Shown here one piece after another: positions 16,085 to 25,162 of a stretch of DNA of 64,000 nt (the stretch's first letter is position 1; each line of letters starts with the position of its first letter). The stretch is from Streptomyces endophytica (GTDB taxonomy: Bacteria > Actinomycetota > Actinomycetes > Streptomycetales > Streptomycetaceae). Where the stretch lies: contig NZ_CP110636.1 of NCBI RefSeq assembly GCF_026153355.1, positions 992,001 through 1,056,000 on the forward strand. The letters run 5' to 3'. The notes beneath the pieces are model-generated. The model searched no databases. It saw nothing but the letters and a program-made list of their open reading frames with translations, and was not told where the DNA came from. The translations under genes and the position numbers were made by a program.

Positions 16085-17545
16085 TCACTCCCCCTGCAGC
16101 CGTGCCCGGTCCGCCGCCGCTCGTCCCTGGTGCCAGCCTGCCGCGTCGCGGATGCCGCGGAGGCGGACCGGGGCGGTGTCCGGGAAGAGGGCGCCGGTGG
16201 TTTCCTCGACGGCGAGTTCGCGGGCGGCGAGGACCGGGAGGAGATCCGGGGCGGTGGTGGCGGACTCGGCGGTGGCGGCTGCCGTGGCGGCCGCGGTCGC
16301 CGCGGCGAGCCGGTCGCGGATGCGGTCCGCGTACGCCACGAGGAAGGTCTGGCGGAAGTCCCGGGTACGGCGGGCGCGGCCGCGGGCGTGGTGGTCGTCG
16401 CCGGCGCGGTTCATGGCCGTGGTGGCCTGCAACAGCAGCGAGGTGTAGAGCAGTTCGGCCGCCTCCAGGTCGGGCGGGAAGCCGACGACCGTGGAGAAGC
16501 CGGCCTCGGCGGCCCAGACGGCCTGGCAGCGGTTGGCGGCCGCGACCGCGTCCAGGAGCAGCGCCTTGGCCTGTTCGTACGGGCCCTCGATGCCGATGCG
16601 GACCGCCGACGGGCCGCCGGCCGGGCCGCCCGCGGTGCCGTGTCCGCCGGCCAGCAGCGCCTCGTCGATGCTGTGCCGGGCCATCAGCTCCTGCGCCTTG
16701 GCGGAGAGCGCCTCGGCCTCCTCGGCGTAGGTCGTCGCCTCGGCCTTGGCCAGCAGGGCGCGGATCCGGCCGAGCGCCCGGGAGGCGGCGGTGCGGGCGG
16801 TGCCCGACGGGGAGCCGGCGGGCGGCCCGGCCGGTGGCGGGGGCGCCGGCAGCGGGGTGATGCGGGGCAGTCGGGCGAGCAGGCGCAGCGCCGCCAGGAC
16901 GGCGTAGGCGGCCTCGAAGCGGGAGGTGCGGCCGCGCCGGGCGAGGGCGTCCAGGTAGCCGCGGTCGCCGTCCCACCAGACGTCGGCGCCGAGCCGGCTC
17001 AGCTGTTCCTGCCAGCGGGGGTCGCGGGCGGGACCGGTCCCGGGCGTGTTGCCACCGCGGCCGCGGACCGGCCGGGCGGCCTCGGCCGCGATGGCGTCCA
17101 CGACGATCGCGACGGGGGTGGGGCCGTCGGCCTCGCGGCGGACGATGCGTTCCAGGTCGGCGGGGTGCCAGCCGCCCGCCCAGCACTGCCGTACGGCCGC
17201 GACGGCGGCCGCGACCAGCGCCGCGCTCACCGCCTCCGGGCCTGACTCCGCTCCCGCCTCCGGGCCTGACTCCGCTCCCGCCTCCGGGCCTGACTCCGCT
17301 CCCGCCTCCGGCCCAGGTTTCCCTCCTGCCGGCGGTCCTGCCTGTGCTCCTGACGGCGGTCCTGCCTGCGCTCCTGCCTGCGGTGCGGACTCGGCGGCGG
17401 CCAGGATCGAGGCGCCCGCCTCGATGGCGTCCTCGGCCGCGGTGCCGTCGGGCGCGTAACGGACCCGGCCCAGCACCTCGGCGACCAGCTCTTCGGCCGC
17501 CGGGGGCCGCGGCCCGCCGCGCCCTCTGTTTCCGCGCTCGCTCAC
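16085..17545 (-). CDS. DUF2786-domain protein with low-complexity repeat insert
   Basis: 486 aa. The DUF2786 core is at residues ~255-293 (RIRALLAKAEATTYAEEAEA, then LSAKAQELMARHSID). Flanking sequence has ADLERIVRREADGPTPVA and a C-terminal EAAELLYTSLLLQATTAM. The family is linked by position to phage-like and nucleic-acid proteins but has no proven function. Residues ~57-105 are glycine/alanine/proline repeats of GPEAGAES type. GTG start at 17545. It is followed upstream, with a 4-bp gap, by the HxlR regulator on the same strand, so they may be co-transcribed. Confidence 0.75.
   Translation of the reverse strand: MSERGNRGRGGPRPPAAEELVAEVLGRVRYAPDGTAAEDAIEAGASILAAAESAPQAGAQAGPPSGAQAGPPAGGKPGPEAGAESGPEAGAESGPEAGAESGPEAVSAALVAAAVAAVRQCWAGGWHPADLERIVRREADGPTPVAIVVDAIAAEAARPVRGRGGNTPGTGPARDPRWQEQLSRLGADVWWDGDRGYLDALARRGRTSRFEAAYAVLAALRLLARLPRITPLPAPPPPAGPPAGSPSGTARTAASRALGRIRALLAKAEATTYAEEAEALSAKAQELMARHSIDEALLAGGHGTAGGPAGGPSAVRIGIEGPYEQAKALLLDAVAAANRCQAVWAAEAGFSTVVGFPPDLEAAELLYTSLLLQATTAMNRAGDDHHARGRARRTRDFRQTFLVAYADRIRDRLAAATAAATAAATAESATTAPDLLPVLAARELAVEETTGALFPDTAPVRLRGIRDAAGWHQGRAAADRARLQGE
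17231..17313. repeat. 24-bp in-frame tandem repeat inside the DUF2786 gene
   Basis: Three exact 24-bp units plus a partial fourth (unit CGCCTCCGGGCCTGACTCCG plus CTCC), encoding GPEAGAES repeats on the minus strand. The length is a multiple of three, so copy-number change keeps the frame. Confidence 0.85.
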
Positions 17546-17549
17546 CCGT

Positions 17550-17954
17550 TCACTCTACGGAGGTGCCGGGCGGCGCCGTGCCCCGGTGGCCGGCGGTGGC
17601 CGCTCCCCAGTCCCAGAGGGACTGCAGGACGGGGCCCAACGCGCGGCCGCGCTCGGTGAGTTCGTAGCGGACGGTGGACGGCCAGCCGGGCGTGCGGTCG
17701 CGGTGTGCCACGCCGTCGGCGACGAGCTGGCCGAGGCGGTCGGTGAGCACCTTGTCGGAGAGCGCGGGGAGGGCGGCGGCGAGCTCGCTGTAGGTGTGCG
17801 GGCCGCGCAGCAGTTCGCGGAGGACGAGCGTGGTCCAGCGGCCGCGGAGCGCGCCGAGCGCGATCTCCACGGGGCAGTCGGGCGACGGCGCACGCACCGC
17901 TGCCCGGGCGTCGTCGGGCAGGCCGGGCACGTGCCGAACCGTTCGGTGAGTCAC
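17550..17954 (-). CDS. HxlR-family transcriptional regulator
   Basis: A 134-aa winged-helix regulator of the HxlR group: CPVEIALGALRGRWTTLVLR, the LLRGPHTYSELAAALPALSD recognition region, KVLTDRLGQLVADGVAHRD, VRYELTERGRALGPVLQSLW. GTG at 17954 has an ideal AGGAGG box 7 nt upstream, which decides it over a longer start. The conserved single Cys before PVEIALGALRG may sense redox or aldehyde stress, as in YodB/HypR relatives. It is divergent from the NTF2-like gene, which may be its target. Confidence 0.92.
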   Translation of the reverse strand: MTHRTVRHVPGLPDDARAAVRAPSPDCPVEIALGALRGRWTTLVLRELLRGPHTYSELAAALPALSDKVLTDRLGQLVADGVAHRDRTPGWPSTVRYELTERGRALGPVLQSLWDWGAATAGHRGTAPPGTSVE

Positions 17955-18015
17955 GAGGGGGCCTCCTAGGGTTGCGCCCGCGATCGCACGGACCACCACC
18001 GAGGAGGCGACGACC

Positions 18016-18620
18016 GTGCCCATGCCCCACCATTCTGCTCAGCCCGCCATGTCCCCGACGCCCGCGCCCCGGCCGCCGCGTCCCCGAGCACCACGTCTCC
18101 GACCACCGCGTCCCCGACCACCACGTCTCCGACCGCCGCGTCCCCGACCGCGCCGGGCACGCCGGGCACGCCGCCCGGGCTGCCGCGTACGGCGCATGAC
18201 GTGCCGTACGTCTTCGCGGCGCGGTTCAACGCGGGGGATCCGGACGCGGTGCAGGAGATGTACGCGCCGGACGCGGTCTTCGTGCCGCCGGACGGCGTGC
18301 CGGCCACCACGCCGGAGGAGATCCGCCGGGCCAACGCCGCCTTCCTCGCGCTCGGCCTGCCGATCACCGTGCGGCCGCGCCAGGTGCGGGTCGCCGGCGA
18401 CACCGCGCTCCTCGTCGTCGACTGGGAGCTCGGCACCGGGGAGGGGAAGGGGGAGCGGAACGGGGAGGGGAAGGGCGGCGACGGCGGCGGGGCGCACAGC
18501 GCCGTGGCCGGCCCGGTGCGCGGGACGGCCACGGACGTGGCCCGGCGGGGGCCGGACGGCCACTGGCGCTATCTGATCGACAGCCCCTTCGGCGGCAGCC
18601 CGGCCCAGTCACCGGCCTAG
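18016..18620 (+). CDS. SnoaL/NTF2-like small protein, one-base frameshift near the N-terminus
   Basis: The folded domain (VPYVFAARFNAGDPDAVQEM, YAPDAVFVPPDGVPATTPEE, LLVVDWELGTG) is a SnoaL/DUF4440-type cone, often a small hydrolase or isomerase or a ligand binder. Its frame has no good start: GTG 18201 lacks a ribosome site. The strong AGGAGG site leads into GTG 18016 (VPMPHHSAQPAMSPTPAP) in another frame. Adding one C to the CCCC run at 18067-18070 joins them into 201 aa through a Ser/Pro/Thr-rich linker. The frame break is therefore probably a base-calling error. Divergent from the HxlR regulator. Confidence 0.6.
18076..18150. repeat. 15-bp tandem repeat in the NTF2-like gene
   Basis: Five units of 15 bp alternating CCGCGTCCCCGACCA and CCACGTCTCCGACCA. 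Encodes ASPTT-type linker repeats in the restored frame. Confidence 0.85.
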
Positions 18621-18742
18621 CCAGGGAGCCCGTCGGCCTGGTCAGGAGCCCGCCGACCCAGCCACAGCCACAGCCAGGAGCCCCCCGGCCCAGCCAGGAG
18701 CCCCCCGACCTGGTCAGGCCCCGCTACGACTGCGGTGGCGGG

Positions 18743-20011
18743 TCACTTCACCGCGCTGCCCGCCACCCACTGCGACCAGTCCATGTTCCAGCCGTTCAGG
18801 CCGTTGTCCGGCTTGATGGTGCGGTCCGGGGAGTTGATCACCCGGACGACGTCGCCGGTCTGGGAGTGGGTGAAGAACCAGGCGCCGTCCGTCTTCGGGT
18901 CGTCGGCGCCCTTGACGTCCTCCAGGCCTATGCAGCCGTGGCTGGTGTTGGCGGTGCCGAAGATGCCCTTGCCCCAGTAGTTGCCGTGGATGAAGGTGCC
19001 GGAGGAGGTCAGGCGCTGGGCGTGCGGGACGTCGGGGATGTCGTACTCGCCCTTGCCGCCCTTCTTCTTGAAGCCGACGGTCGAGCCGTCCATCCGGGTC
19101 TGCTTGAAGCGCTCGGAGATGACCATCTGGCCGTTGTACGTCGGGTGCTCGGCGCTGCCGGACGAGATCGGGATGGTCTTGATCGGCCGGCCGTCACGCA
19201 CCACGGTCATCTCGTGGCTCTTGGTGTCCACGGTGCTGATCTGCGAGTGGCCGACGGTGAAGCTGACGGTCTTGTTCTGGATGCCGGTGACGCCCGGGGA
19301 CGCCTGGACGCCGTCCAGGCCGAGGGTCATGGTGACCTTGGAGTGGGCCTTCCAGTACTCCTGGGGGCGGAAGTCCAGGCGGGTGTCGCTGAACCAGTGG
19401 CCGACGACCTGCTGGTTGCTGCTCGACGAGACCTTGATCGCGGATTCCACGGCGGCCTTGTTCTTGACCGGCTTGTCGAAGTTGAGCGACACCGGCATGC
19501 CGACGCCGACGGTCGAACCGTCCTCCGGCGTGAAGTTCCCGATGAAGCTGTGCGCCGGGGCGACCGTGGTGAAGCGGGTGTTCTCCACCGCCGTGCGGCC
19601 CTGCGGGTCGACCGCGTGGGCGGTGACCTTGTACGTGGTGGAGCGCTGCAGCGGCTGGTTCGGCTGCCAGGAGGTGCCGTCGGCGGAGAGCGTGCCGTCG
19701 ACGGTGCGCTGGGAGTCGACCGCGGTCATGGTGACGTCGGTGAGCTTGCCGCCACTGACCGTGACCCTGGAGTCATTGCTGTTGATGCCCGCGTCGGTGG
19801 CCCCGTCCTGGGGCGTGACGGTGATCCTGGCGTCGGAGGCGTCCTTGGCGGCCGCCTCGTCCACCTGCTGGGCATTCTCGTGACGGGTGCTGCCCGCACC
19901 GCCACCGCCTCCGTCAGCCGCATTGCTGCCGCCACACGCTGCCAGCGTGAGTACGCCCCCGAGCAGCGCGGCACTGGCTATGAGGCCCTTGCGGCGCTTG
20001 CTGTCCGTCAT
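18743..20011 (-). CDS. L,D-transpeptidase lipoprotein with Ig-like domains (YkuD fold)
   Basis: A 422-aa extracytoplasmic enzyme making 3-3 peptidoglycan cross-links. Signal peptide with lipobox LTLAAC (lipidated Cys26). Two Ig-like segments follow (ARITVTPQDGATDAG; HSFIGNFTPEDGSTVGVGMP). The YkuD domain has the catalytic motif FIHGNYWGKG...TSHGCIGLE (Cys near 360; the usual Arg after SHGC-x is replaced by Leu-Glu). Start ATG 20011 (MTDSKRRKGL) has GGAG nine bases upstream; ATG 20020 and 20026 are possible. Single gene. Confidence 0.93.
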   Translation of the reverse strand: MTDSKRRKGLIASAALLGGVLTLAACGGSNAADGGGGGAGSTRHENAQQVDEAAAKDASDARITVTPQDGATDAGINSNDSRVTVSGGKLTDVTMTAVDSQRTVDGTLSADGTSWQPNQPLQRSTTYKVTAHAVDPQGRTAVENTRFTTVAPAHSFIGNFTPEDGSTVGVGMPVSLNFDKPVKNKAAVESAIKVSSSSNQQVVGHWFSDTRLDFRPQEYWKAHSKVTMTLGLDGVQASPGVTGIQNKTVSFTVGHSQISTVDTKSHEMTVVRDGRPIKTIPISSGSAEHPTYNGQMVISERFKQTRMDGSTVGFKKKGGKGEYDIPDVPHAQRLTSSGTFIHGNYWGKGIFGTANTSHGCIGLEDVKGADDPKTDGAWFFTHSQTGDVVRVINSPDRTIKPDNGLNGWNMDWSQWVAGSAVK

Positions 20012-20238
20012 CACACGCATCTCCATTGCTACCGGTTTCGCACGTTTTCCCCGAGCGAGGCGCCAACTGAACGCAGGCATATCTGGACGCAGGCATTCCG
20101 GCCGACGCCATTGAAACGCCTTTTCGGTTTCACCCGTTCCATTCCTCCGCAAAGTGTGGGGTAGGACACTTTCGGCCTGGAACCATTACAGAACCCGTGC
20201 AACATCACAGAACCCGTGCAGTCGGGACAGAAGGGCGA

Positions 20239-20266
20239 CCCCCGTACGAAACATCTCGTACGGGGG
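20239..20266 (-). terminator. Stem-loop CCCCCGTACGA / TCGTACGGGGG
   Basis: Perfect 11-bp arms, 6-nt loop. It sits 60 bp after the end of the 20327-20665 gene on the minus strand and before the L,D-transpeptidase promoter region. Likely an intrinsic terminator. Confidence 0.7.
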
Positions 20267-20326
20267 CCGTATGGGGCGGAAGGAAGGAGAGGGAGCGGGA
20301 CGGTGGGCGGCGGGTGGTCCGGGATG

Positions 20327-20665
20327 TCAGCCGGCTCCCTCCGTGTCGTCCGCCAGGTCCCACTCCGCGGCCTCCCACTCGGCGTCCGGGTCGTAATCGG
20401 TCAGCTCCTCGCTGCTCCAGGACGCCTGGGCGAGCTCGGCGCCCGGTACGGCGGCGACCAGGTCGAACGGGTCGACCAGCTGGGCCAGCGCCTCGGCCGG
20501 CTCCTCCCGGACGGTCTCCTGGGACTGCCGGCGCTCCTCCTCGGGCAACGACGGGTCGCCGTCGATGCGCGTGAGGGCGGCGCCGGTCAGCAGGTCGGCG
20601 TCGGTGACTTCCATGATCAGTTCGACATGAAGCCGCACAAAACGTGATGTCTCACCATTGCTCAT
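20327..20665 (-). CDS. Conserved small acidic protein, function unknown
   Basis: 112 aa starting MSNGETSRFVRLHVELIMEV, with VDPFDLVAAVPGAELAQASW in the middle and a strongly acidic C-terminus (DYDPDAEWEAAEWDLADDTE). I recall close relatives in other Streptomyces at the same place but no function. ATG 20665 is chosen because upstream sequence is read-through from the divergent promoter region. Soluble, no membrane helix. Divergent from the LAXTG protein gene. Confidence 0.75.
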   Translation of the reverse strand: MSNGETSRFVRLHVELIMEVTDADLLTGAALTRIDGDPSLPEEERRQSQETVREEPAEALAQLVDPFDLVAAVPGAELAQASWSSEELTDYDPDAEWEAAEWDLADDTEGAG

Positions 20666-20775
20666 AGCACGGAGGTTAGGCATGACCGGCTCCGGACTTC
20701 CCCGCGACCCGCGGCGGTCATTAACATCTGAGGTCAACGGCCAATTCACCGAACCCACAAGGGGGATCGTTCGCC

Positions 20776-21126
20776 GTGACCGCACGACGACCACTGCTGA
20801 CCGCCGCAGCCGCGGGATCGGTGCTGTTCGCCCTGTGGTTCGTCCCCTCCGCGCACGCGATCGTCGGCGCCTCGGGGCCGGACGGAACGAAGAATTCCAC
20901 GACGGCCCGGGAGGTACGGACCCAGTCCGTGCCGGCGAAGCCGGCGGCGGCCGGCGCTCCGCGGCCGGGCCAAGAACCCGGGGCCGCCACGGCTCCGGCG
21001 CACTCCCTCGCCGACACCGGTACCCCGGACACCACGCCGTACGTGATCGGCGGCGCCGCCTGTCTCGCCCTCGGGGCGGGCCTGGTCAGCTACTCCGTGC
21101 GCCGCGGCCACGGCGGAGCCTTCTGA
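20776..21126 (+). CDS. Small sortase-E substrate (LAXTG surface protein)
   Basis: 116 aa. Signal peptide MTARRPLLTAAAAGSVLFAL ending near SAHA, a Pro/Ala-rich spacer, then the class E sorting signal LADTG followed by a hydrophobic helix (YVIGGAACLALGAGLVSY) and the basic tail RRGHGG. Sortase would cut between Thr and Gly and anchor the short chain to the wall. GTG start at 20776. No sortase gene is in this window. The mature part is only ~60 residues, so it is a minimal surface peptide. Confidence 0.85.
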   Translation: MTARRPLLTAAAAGSVLFALWFVPSAHAIVGASGPDGTKNSTTAREVRTQSVPAKPAAAGAPRPGQEPGAATAPAHSLADTGTPDTTPYVIGGAACLALGAGLVSYSVRRGHGGAF

Positions 21127-21150
21127 GCGGGGCGACCCCGGAAACGCCAC

Positions 21151-21190
21151 GGGGCGCCCGGTGCGGGAAGGACCCCGCGCCGGGCGCCCC
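21151..21190. terminator. 17-bp stem-loop between LAXTG gene and hutH
   Basis: GGGGCGCCCGGTGCGGG - 6 nt - CCCGCGCCGGGCGCCCC, one G-T wobble. It sits between two convergent genes, so it probably terminates both. Confidence 0.8.
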
Positions 21191-21198
21191 GCGCCGTG

Positions 21199-22743
21199 TC
21201 AGGCCAGTTCTCCGGTGACCGCCTCCGCGGCCGCCACCAGCTTCCCGTCCCGGACGAACGCGTACGCGGCCTCCAGGTCCGGCGCCAGGAAGCGGTCCTC
21301 GCCGGGGCCCTGGATGCCCGCGGCGCGCACCGCGTCCAGCACCGCGCGGGTGGCGGGCGCCGGGGTCAGGCCCTCCCGCAGTTCGACGGCGCGGGTCGCG
21401 GCGAACAGCTCGACGGCGACGACCCGGGTCAGGTTGTCGACGGCGGTGCGCAGCTTGCGCGCCGCCGACCAGCCCATCGAGACGTGGTCCTCCTGCATGG
21501 CCGAGGACGGGATGGAGTCCACCGAGGCGGGGGCGGCCAGCCGCTTCAGCTCGCTGACCAGCGCGGCCTGGGTGTACTGGGCGATCATCAGGCCCGAGTC
21601 GACGCCCGGGTCGCCGGCCAGGAAGGCGGGCAGGCCGTGCGAGCGGTTCTTGTCGAGCAGGCGGTCGGTGCGGCGCTCGGCGATCGAGCCGAGGTCGGCC
21701 GCGGCGATGGCGAGGAAGTCCAGGACGTAGGCGACCGGGGCGCCGTGGAAGTTGCCGTTGGACTCGACCCGGCCGTCGGGCAGCACGACGGGGTTGTCGA
21801 CCGCGGCGGCCAGCTCGCGGTCGGCGACCAGCCGGGCGTGCGCGAGGGTGTCCCGGCCGGCACCGGCGACCTGCGGGGCGCAGCGGATGGAGTAGGCGTC
21901 CTGGACCCGCGGGGCGTCGTCCTGGTGGTGGCCGGTGAGCTCCGAACCCGCCAGCACCTTGTGCATGTTGGCGGCCGAGGCGGCCTGGCCGGGGTGCGGG
22001 CGGATGGCGTGCAGCTCCGGGGCGAGGACCTTGTCCGTGCCGAGCAGCGCCTCCAGGGAGAGGGCGGCGGTGATGTCCGCGGAGGTGAACAGCCGGGCGA
22101 GGTCGGCGCAGGCCATGACGAGCATGCCGAGCATGCCGTCGGTGCCGTTGAGCAGCGCCAGGCCCTCCTTCTCGCGGAGTTCGACGGGCTCGATGCCGTG
22201 CGCGGCCAGCAGTTCGCCGGCCGGCCGGACCACGCCGTCCGGGCCCTCGGCGTCGCCCTCGCCCATCAGCGTCAGCGCGCAGTGCGAGAGCGGGGCGAGG
22301 TCGCCGGAGCAGCCGAGCGAGCCGTATTCGTGCACGACGGGCGTGATGCCGGCGTTGAGTATCGCGGTCATGGTCTCGACGACCAGGGGGCGGACGCCGG
22401 TGTGGCCGCTGGCCAGGGTCTTGAGGCGGAGGAACATCAGCGCCCGGACGACCTCGCGCTCGACCCGCGGGCCCATGCCGGCCGCGTGCGACCGGACGAT
22501 GTTGCGCTGGAGCTGGACGCGCAGCTCGGGGCTGATGTGGCGGACGGCGAGGGCGCCGAAGCCGGTGGAGACGCCGTAGACCGGGTCGGGCTTGGCGGCG
22601 AGTTCGTCGATGAAGGCGCGGGAGGCGGTGACGGCGGCGAGGGCCTCCTCGGACAGCTCGATCCGGGCCGCGCCGCGGGCTACCGCGATGACGTCCTGTG
22701 CGGTCGTGCCGGACGTCCCCAGCACCACAGTGTGCATATCCAT
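21199..22743 (-). CDS. hutH: Histidine ammonia-lyase (histidase)
   Basis: 514 aa; converts histidine to urocanate and ammonia, first step of histidine use. Family marks: VYGVSTGFGALA with the active-site Tyr, NIVRSHAAGMG, the MIO-forming loop GSLGCSGDLAPLSH (residues 145-147 Cys-Ser-Gly), and QEDHVSMGW. The cofactor triad is Cys-Ser-Gly rather than the textbook Ala-Ser-Gly, which I recall as a streptomycete variant. Start ATG 22743 (MDMHTVV); ATG 22737 is equally possible. It lies downstream of the diguanylate cyclase gene on the same strand with a 125-bp gap. Confidence 0.95.
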   Translation of the reverse strand: MDMHTVVLGTSGTTAQDVIAVARGAARIELSEEALAAVTASRAFIDELAAKPDPVYGVSTGFGALAVRHISPELRVQLQRNIVRSHAAGMGPRVEREVVRALMFLRLKTLASGHTGVRPLVVETMTAILNAGITPVVHEYGSLGCSGDLAPLSHCALTLMGEGDAEGPDGVVRPAGELLAAHGIEPVELREKEGLALLNGTDGMLGMLVMACADLARLFTSADITAALSLEALLGTDKVLAPELHAIRPHPGQAASAANMHKVLAGSELTGHHQDDAPRVQDAYSIRCAPQVAGAGRDTLAHARLVADRELAAAVDNPVVLPDGRVESNGNFHGAPVAYVLDFLAIAAADLGSIAERRTDRLLDKNRSHGLPAFLAGDPGVDSGLMIAQYTQAALVSELKRLAAPASVDSIPSSAMQEDHVSMGWSAARKLRTAVDNLTRVVAVELFAATRAVELREGLTPAPATRAVLDAVRAAGIQGPGEDRFLAPDLEAAYAFVRDGKLVAAAEAVTGELA

Positions 22744-22867
22744 ATTCAGGCACCCTAGAGACTGAATCGCTGAATGTCACCACCGAGTTTCGCAAGCACC
22801 CCTTACGGATCTTCGCGCCCCGGCCGCGCATCCGCCCGGCCCGGGCTGTTGGATCACCTCCGTCGGA

Positions 22868-24064
22868 TCACCTCCGGAAGCGGCGGCGCTCCGGGCCCGG
22901 CCGCCGGTCCGGGGCGTCCGCGAGGCGGACCACCGGGTCGTCCTTGCCGCCGTGCCGGCCGGCGACCACCGGCTCGCCCGACCGCGCCGCCTTGGCCTTG
23001 TACTGCGCGGCGTCCGCGAGCCGGAAGAGCCGGCGGGCGCTGCGCACCGGGCCGATCGGGTCGCCGGTCGAGGCGACCCCCACCGCGACCCCTTCGCCGA
23101 GCTCCAACTCCCCGGCGCGCTCGCAGAGTTCACCGGCCACCTTGACCACCTCGTCGGCCGGCGGCCCCACCGCGAGCAGACAGAACTCGTCGCCGCCGAG
23201 CCGGGCCGCGAGGGTGCCGGGCAGCATCGCCCCGCACAGCGACAGCACCGAGCCGAACCGTTCCAGCAGCCGGTCGCCGACCGCGTGCCCGCGGGAGTCG
23301 TTGACCCGCTTGAGCCCGTTGAGGTCGCAGACCACCAGGCTCACCACCGTCCGCTCGGTGCGGTGCAGCTCCAGCCCCTCGTCCAGCCGCATGTCGACGG
23401 CACGACGGTTGGCCAGGCCGGTCAGGGCGTCGGTGAAGGCCAGCCGGCGGGCCTCGGCCAGCCGCTCGGTCTGGGCGATCCCGGCGGCCGTGACGGCGGC
23501 CAGCACGCTCGCGAAGTCGGCGTCCCCCCGGTCGAAGACCGGTGCGCCGGCGGGCCGGGCGACGTACAGCTCGCCCCACGCCCGGCCGTGCAGCACGATC
23601 GGGGCGACCACGCACGCACCGCGGCCCCGGCGGCGCAGCGCGGCCACCCGCTGCCGGTTGGCGGCGCCGCCCCCGCAGTCCACCGGGGCGCCGGGCGGCG
23701 GGTCGGCGGTCTCCACCCAGGCGCTGGGTTCGCCGCCGCCGGCCCACTGTTCGTGCAGGAAGCCGACGATCTCCGGGAACTCATGGACGGGGTAGCTCTC
23801 GTCGTCCGGGAACTCCTCCTCGTCGTCGGCGAGTTCACCGACGTTGACGAGCACCCGCAGCTGCCCCAGCTCGCGCTCCCATTTCGAGATCGCGGCGAAC
23901 GACCCGGCCAGGGCCTGGCGCACGCCCTGTGCCGCGGCGTGTGCCGATTCGCGCGGCGTGTGCGCGGCCGCCATCGCCTGCGCCAGCTCCACCACGGCCC
24001 GCAGCCTCGCATCGCCCTCGCCCTCAGCCGCCACCGGACCCTCACATTCCGTCACTGTGCGCAC
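22868..24064 (-). CDS. cdgE: GAF-GGDEF diguanylate cyclase, CdgE-like
   Basis: About 398 aa. The N-terminal ~210 residues look like a GAF sensor (SAHAAAQGVRQALAGSFAAI ... PIVLHGRAWGELYVARPAG), the C-terminal half a GGDEF domain: TDALTGLANRRAVD, VVCDLNGLKRVND and the intact active site RLGGDEFCLL. It should make cyclic di-GMP, which controls development in streptomycetes through BldD. The position beside hutH and the enoyl-CoA hydratase gene matches the locus I recall as cdgE; the name rests on that. The start is uncertain: GTG 24064 or 24055 fit the conserved region better than ATG 24169. Confidence 0.85.
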   Translation of the reverse strand: MRTVTECEGPVAAEGEGDARLRAVVELAQAMAAAHTPRESAHAAAQGVRQALAGSFAAISKWERELGQLRVLVNVGELADDEEEFPDDESYPVHEFPEIVGFLHEQWAGGGEPSAWVETADPPPGAPVDCGGGAANRQRVAALRRRGRGACVVAPIVLHGRAWGELYVARPAGAPVFDRGDADFASVLAAVTAAGIAQTERLAEARRLAFTDALTGLANRRAVDMRLDEGLELHRTERTVVSLVVCDLNGLKRVNDSRGHAVGDRLLERFGSVLSLCGAMLPGTLAARLGGDEFCLLAVGPPADEVVKVAGELCERAGELELGEGVAVGVASTGDPIGPVRSARRLFRLADAAQYKAKAARSGEPVVAGRHGGKDDPVVRLADAPDRRPGPERRRFRR

Positions 24065-24207
24065 GCTCTGTACTACAGCGTAGGAATGTTTAACCCGTTT
24101 CGCCCCCTTTAAGTGTGCGAGCAACACCTGGGCGTTATCCGCGTCGTGGCTGGTGATGGCCAGGGGCACGAACGAGAGTCATGCGACTACGCAGAGTTAC
24201 TGTCGGG

Positions 24208-25020
24208 CTACTCCCCGGGCCACTCCGGATCCCGCTTCTCGTTGAAGGCCGCGACGCCCTCCGTGCGGTCCCCCGAGAAGGCCACGCTGCGCCAGGCGCC
24301 GTCCTCCACCTCCAGTCCGGCCCGCAGGTCCAGCCCGTGCCCCAGGCGCAGGGCGCGCTTGGCGGCGCGCAGCCCGACCGGGGAGTTACGGGCGATCCGG
24401 GCCGCCAGCTCCAGCGCCTCGGCCCGGTCCCGCCCGTCCGCGACCAGCCGGTCGACCAGCCCCAGCTCCGCGGCCTCCGGCGCCGGCACCCGCCGGGCGG
24501 TGAACACCAGCTCGGCGGCGCGCGCGGCGCCCACCCGGCGCGGCAGCAGCTGCGTCCCGCCGCCGCCCGGGATGACGCCCACCGAGACCTCCGGCAGGCC
24601 GACCACCGCGGTGCCGTCCGCGACGATCAGATCGCAGGCCAGCGCCAGCTCGAAGCCGCCGCCGAGCGCGAAGCCGTGCACCGCGGCGATGGTGGGCACC
24701 GGCAGGTCCAGTACGCCGGTGTAGGCGGCGCGGGTGTGCGGGCGCTGGCGCATCAGATCCGCGTCGGTGAAGGAATTGCGCTCCTTGAGGTCGGCGCCCA
24801 CGCAGAACGCCCGCTCATGGGTGGAGCTGAGCACCACGGCCCGTACCGAGCGGTCCGCGGCCAGTTCGGCGCACGCCTCGGCCAGCGCGTCGGCCATGGC
24901 CGTGGACACCGCGTTCATCGCCTTGGGCCGGTCCATGACCAGTTCCGCCGCGAAACCGTGGCGCCGGACGGCGACCCAGCCGTCCGCGCCGAACCGCCGC
25001 TCCTCTTCCTGCCCCTGCAT
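24208..25020 (-). CDS. Enoyl-CoA hydratase/isomerase (crotonase family)
   Basis: 270 aa. Oxyanion-hole motif FCVGADLKER, second oxyanion glycine and first acid/base Glu in HGFALGGGFELAL, and the second Glu in GLPEVSVGVIPGGGGTQLLP: both catalytic glutamates are present, so hydratase activity is plausible. C-terminal FNEKRDPEWPGE is typical of actinobacterial members. The ATG at 25020 follows GGAGGG. Probably in fatty- or amino-acid-derived acyl-CoA breakdown; the propionyl-CoA carboxylase genes nearby make branched-chain catabolism a reasonable guess. Confidence 0.9.
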   Translation of the reverse strand: MQGQEEERRFGADGWVAVRRHGFAAELVMDRPKAMNAVSTAMADALAEACAELAADRSVRAVVLSSTHERAFCVGADLKERNSFTDADLMRQRPHTRAAYTGVLDLPVPTIAAVHGFALGGGFELALACDLIVADGTAVVGLPEVSVGVIPGGGGTQLLPRRVGAARAAELVFTARRVPAPEAAELGLVDRLVADGRDRAEALELAARIARNSPVGLRAAKRALRLGHGLDLRAGLEVEDGAWRSVAFSGDRTEGVAAFNEKRDPEWPGE

Positions 25021-25162
25021 CCGGCCCTCCCTGTTAACGAGCGTTGACCTGACGGACTGCTGCGATCATGCCAGGCGGGCGCTCCGCGGAACAGGGCCGA
25101 GCGCGCGCAGGGGGCATGCCGGGACGAGCGCCGCGGAACGGGCGCGGCGGGGAACGGCGGGC

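Noticed and set aside
18016..18576. Arginine-rich full-length frame over the NTF2-like gene
   Set aside because: Only its first ~17 codons look real; the rest is read-through in the wrong frame after the missing C.
22952..24112. Long plus-strand ORF opposite the diguanylate cyclase gene
   Set aside because: Shadow frame with no conserved motif; the minus strand has an intact GGDEF domain.
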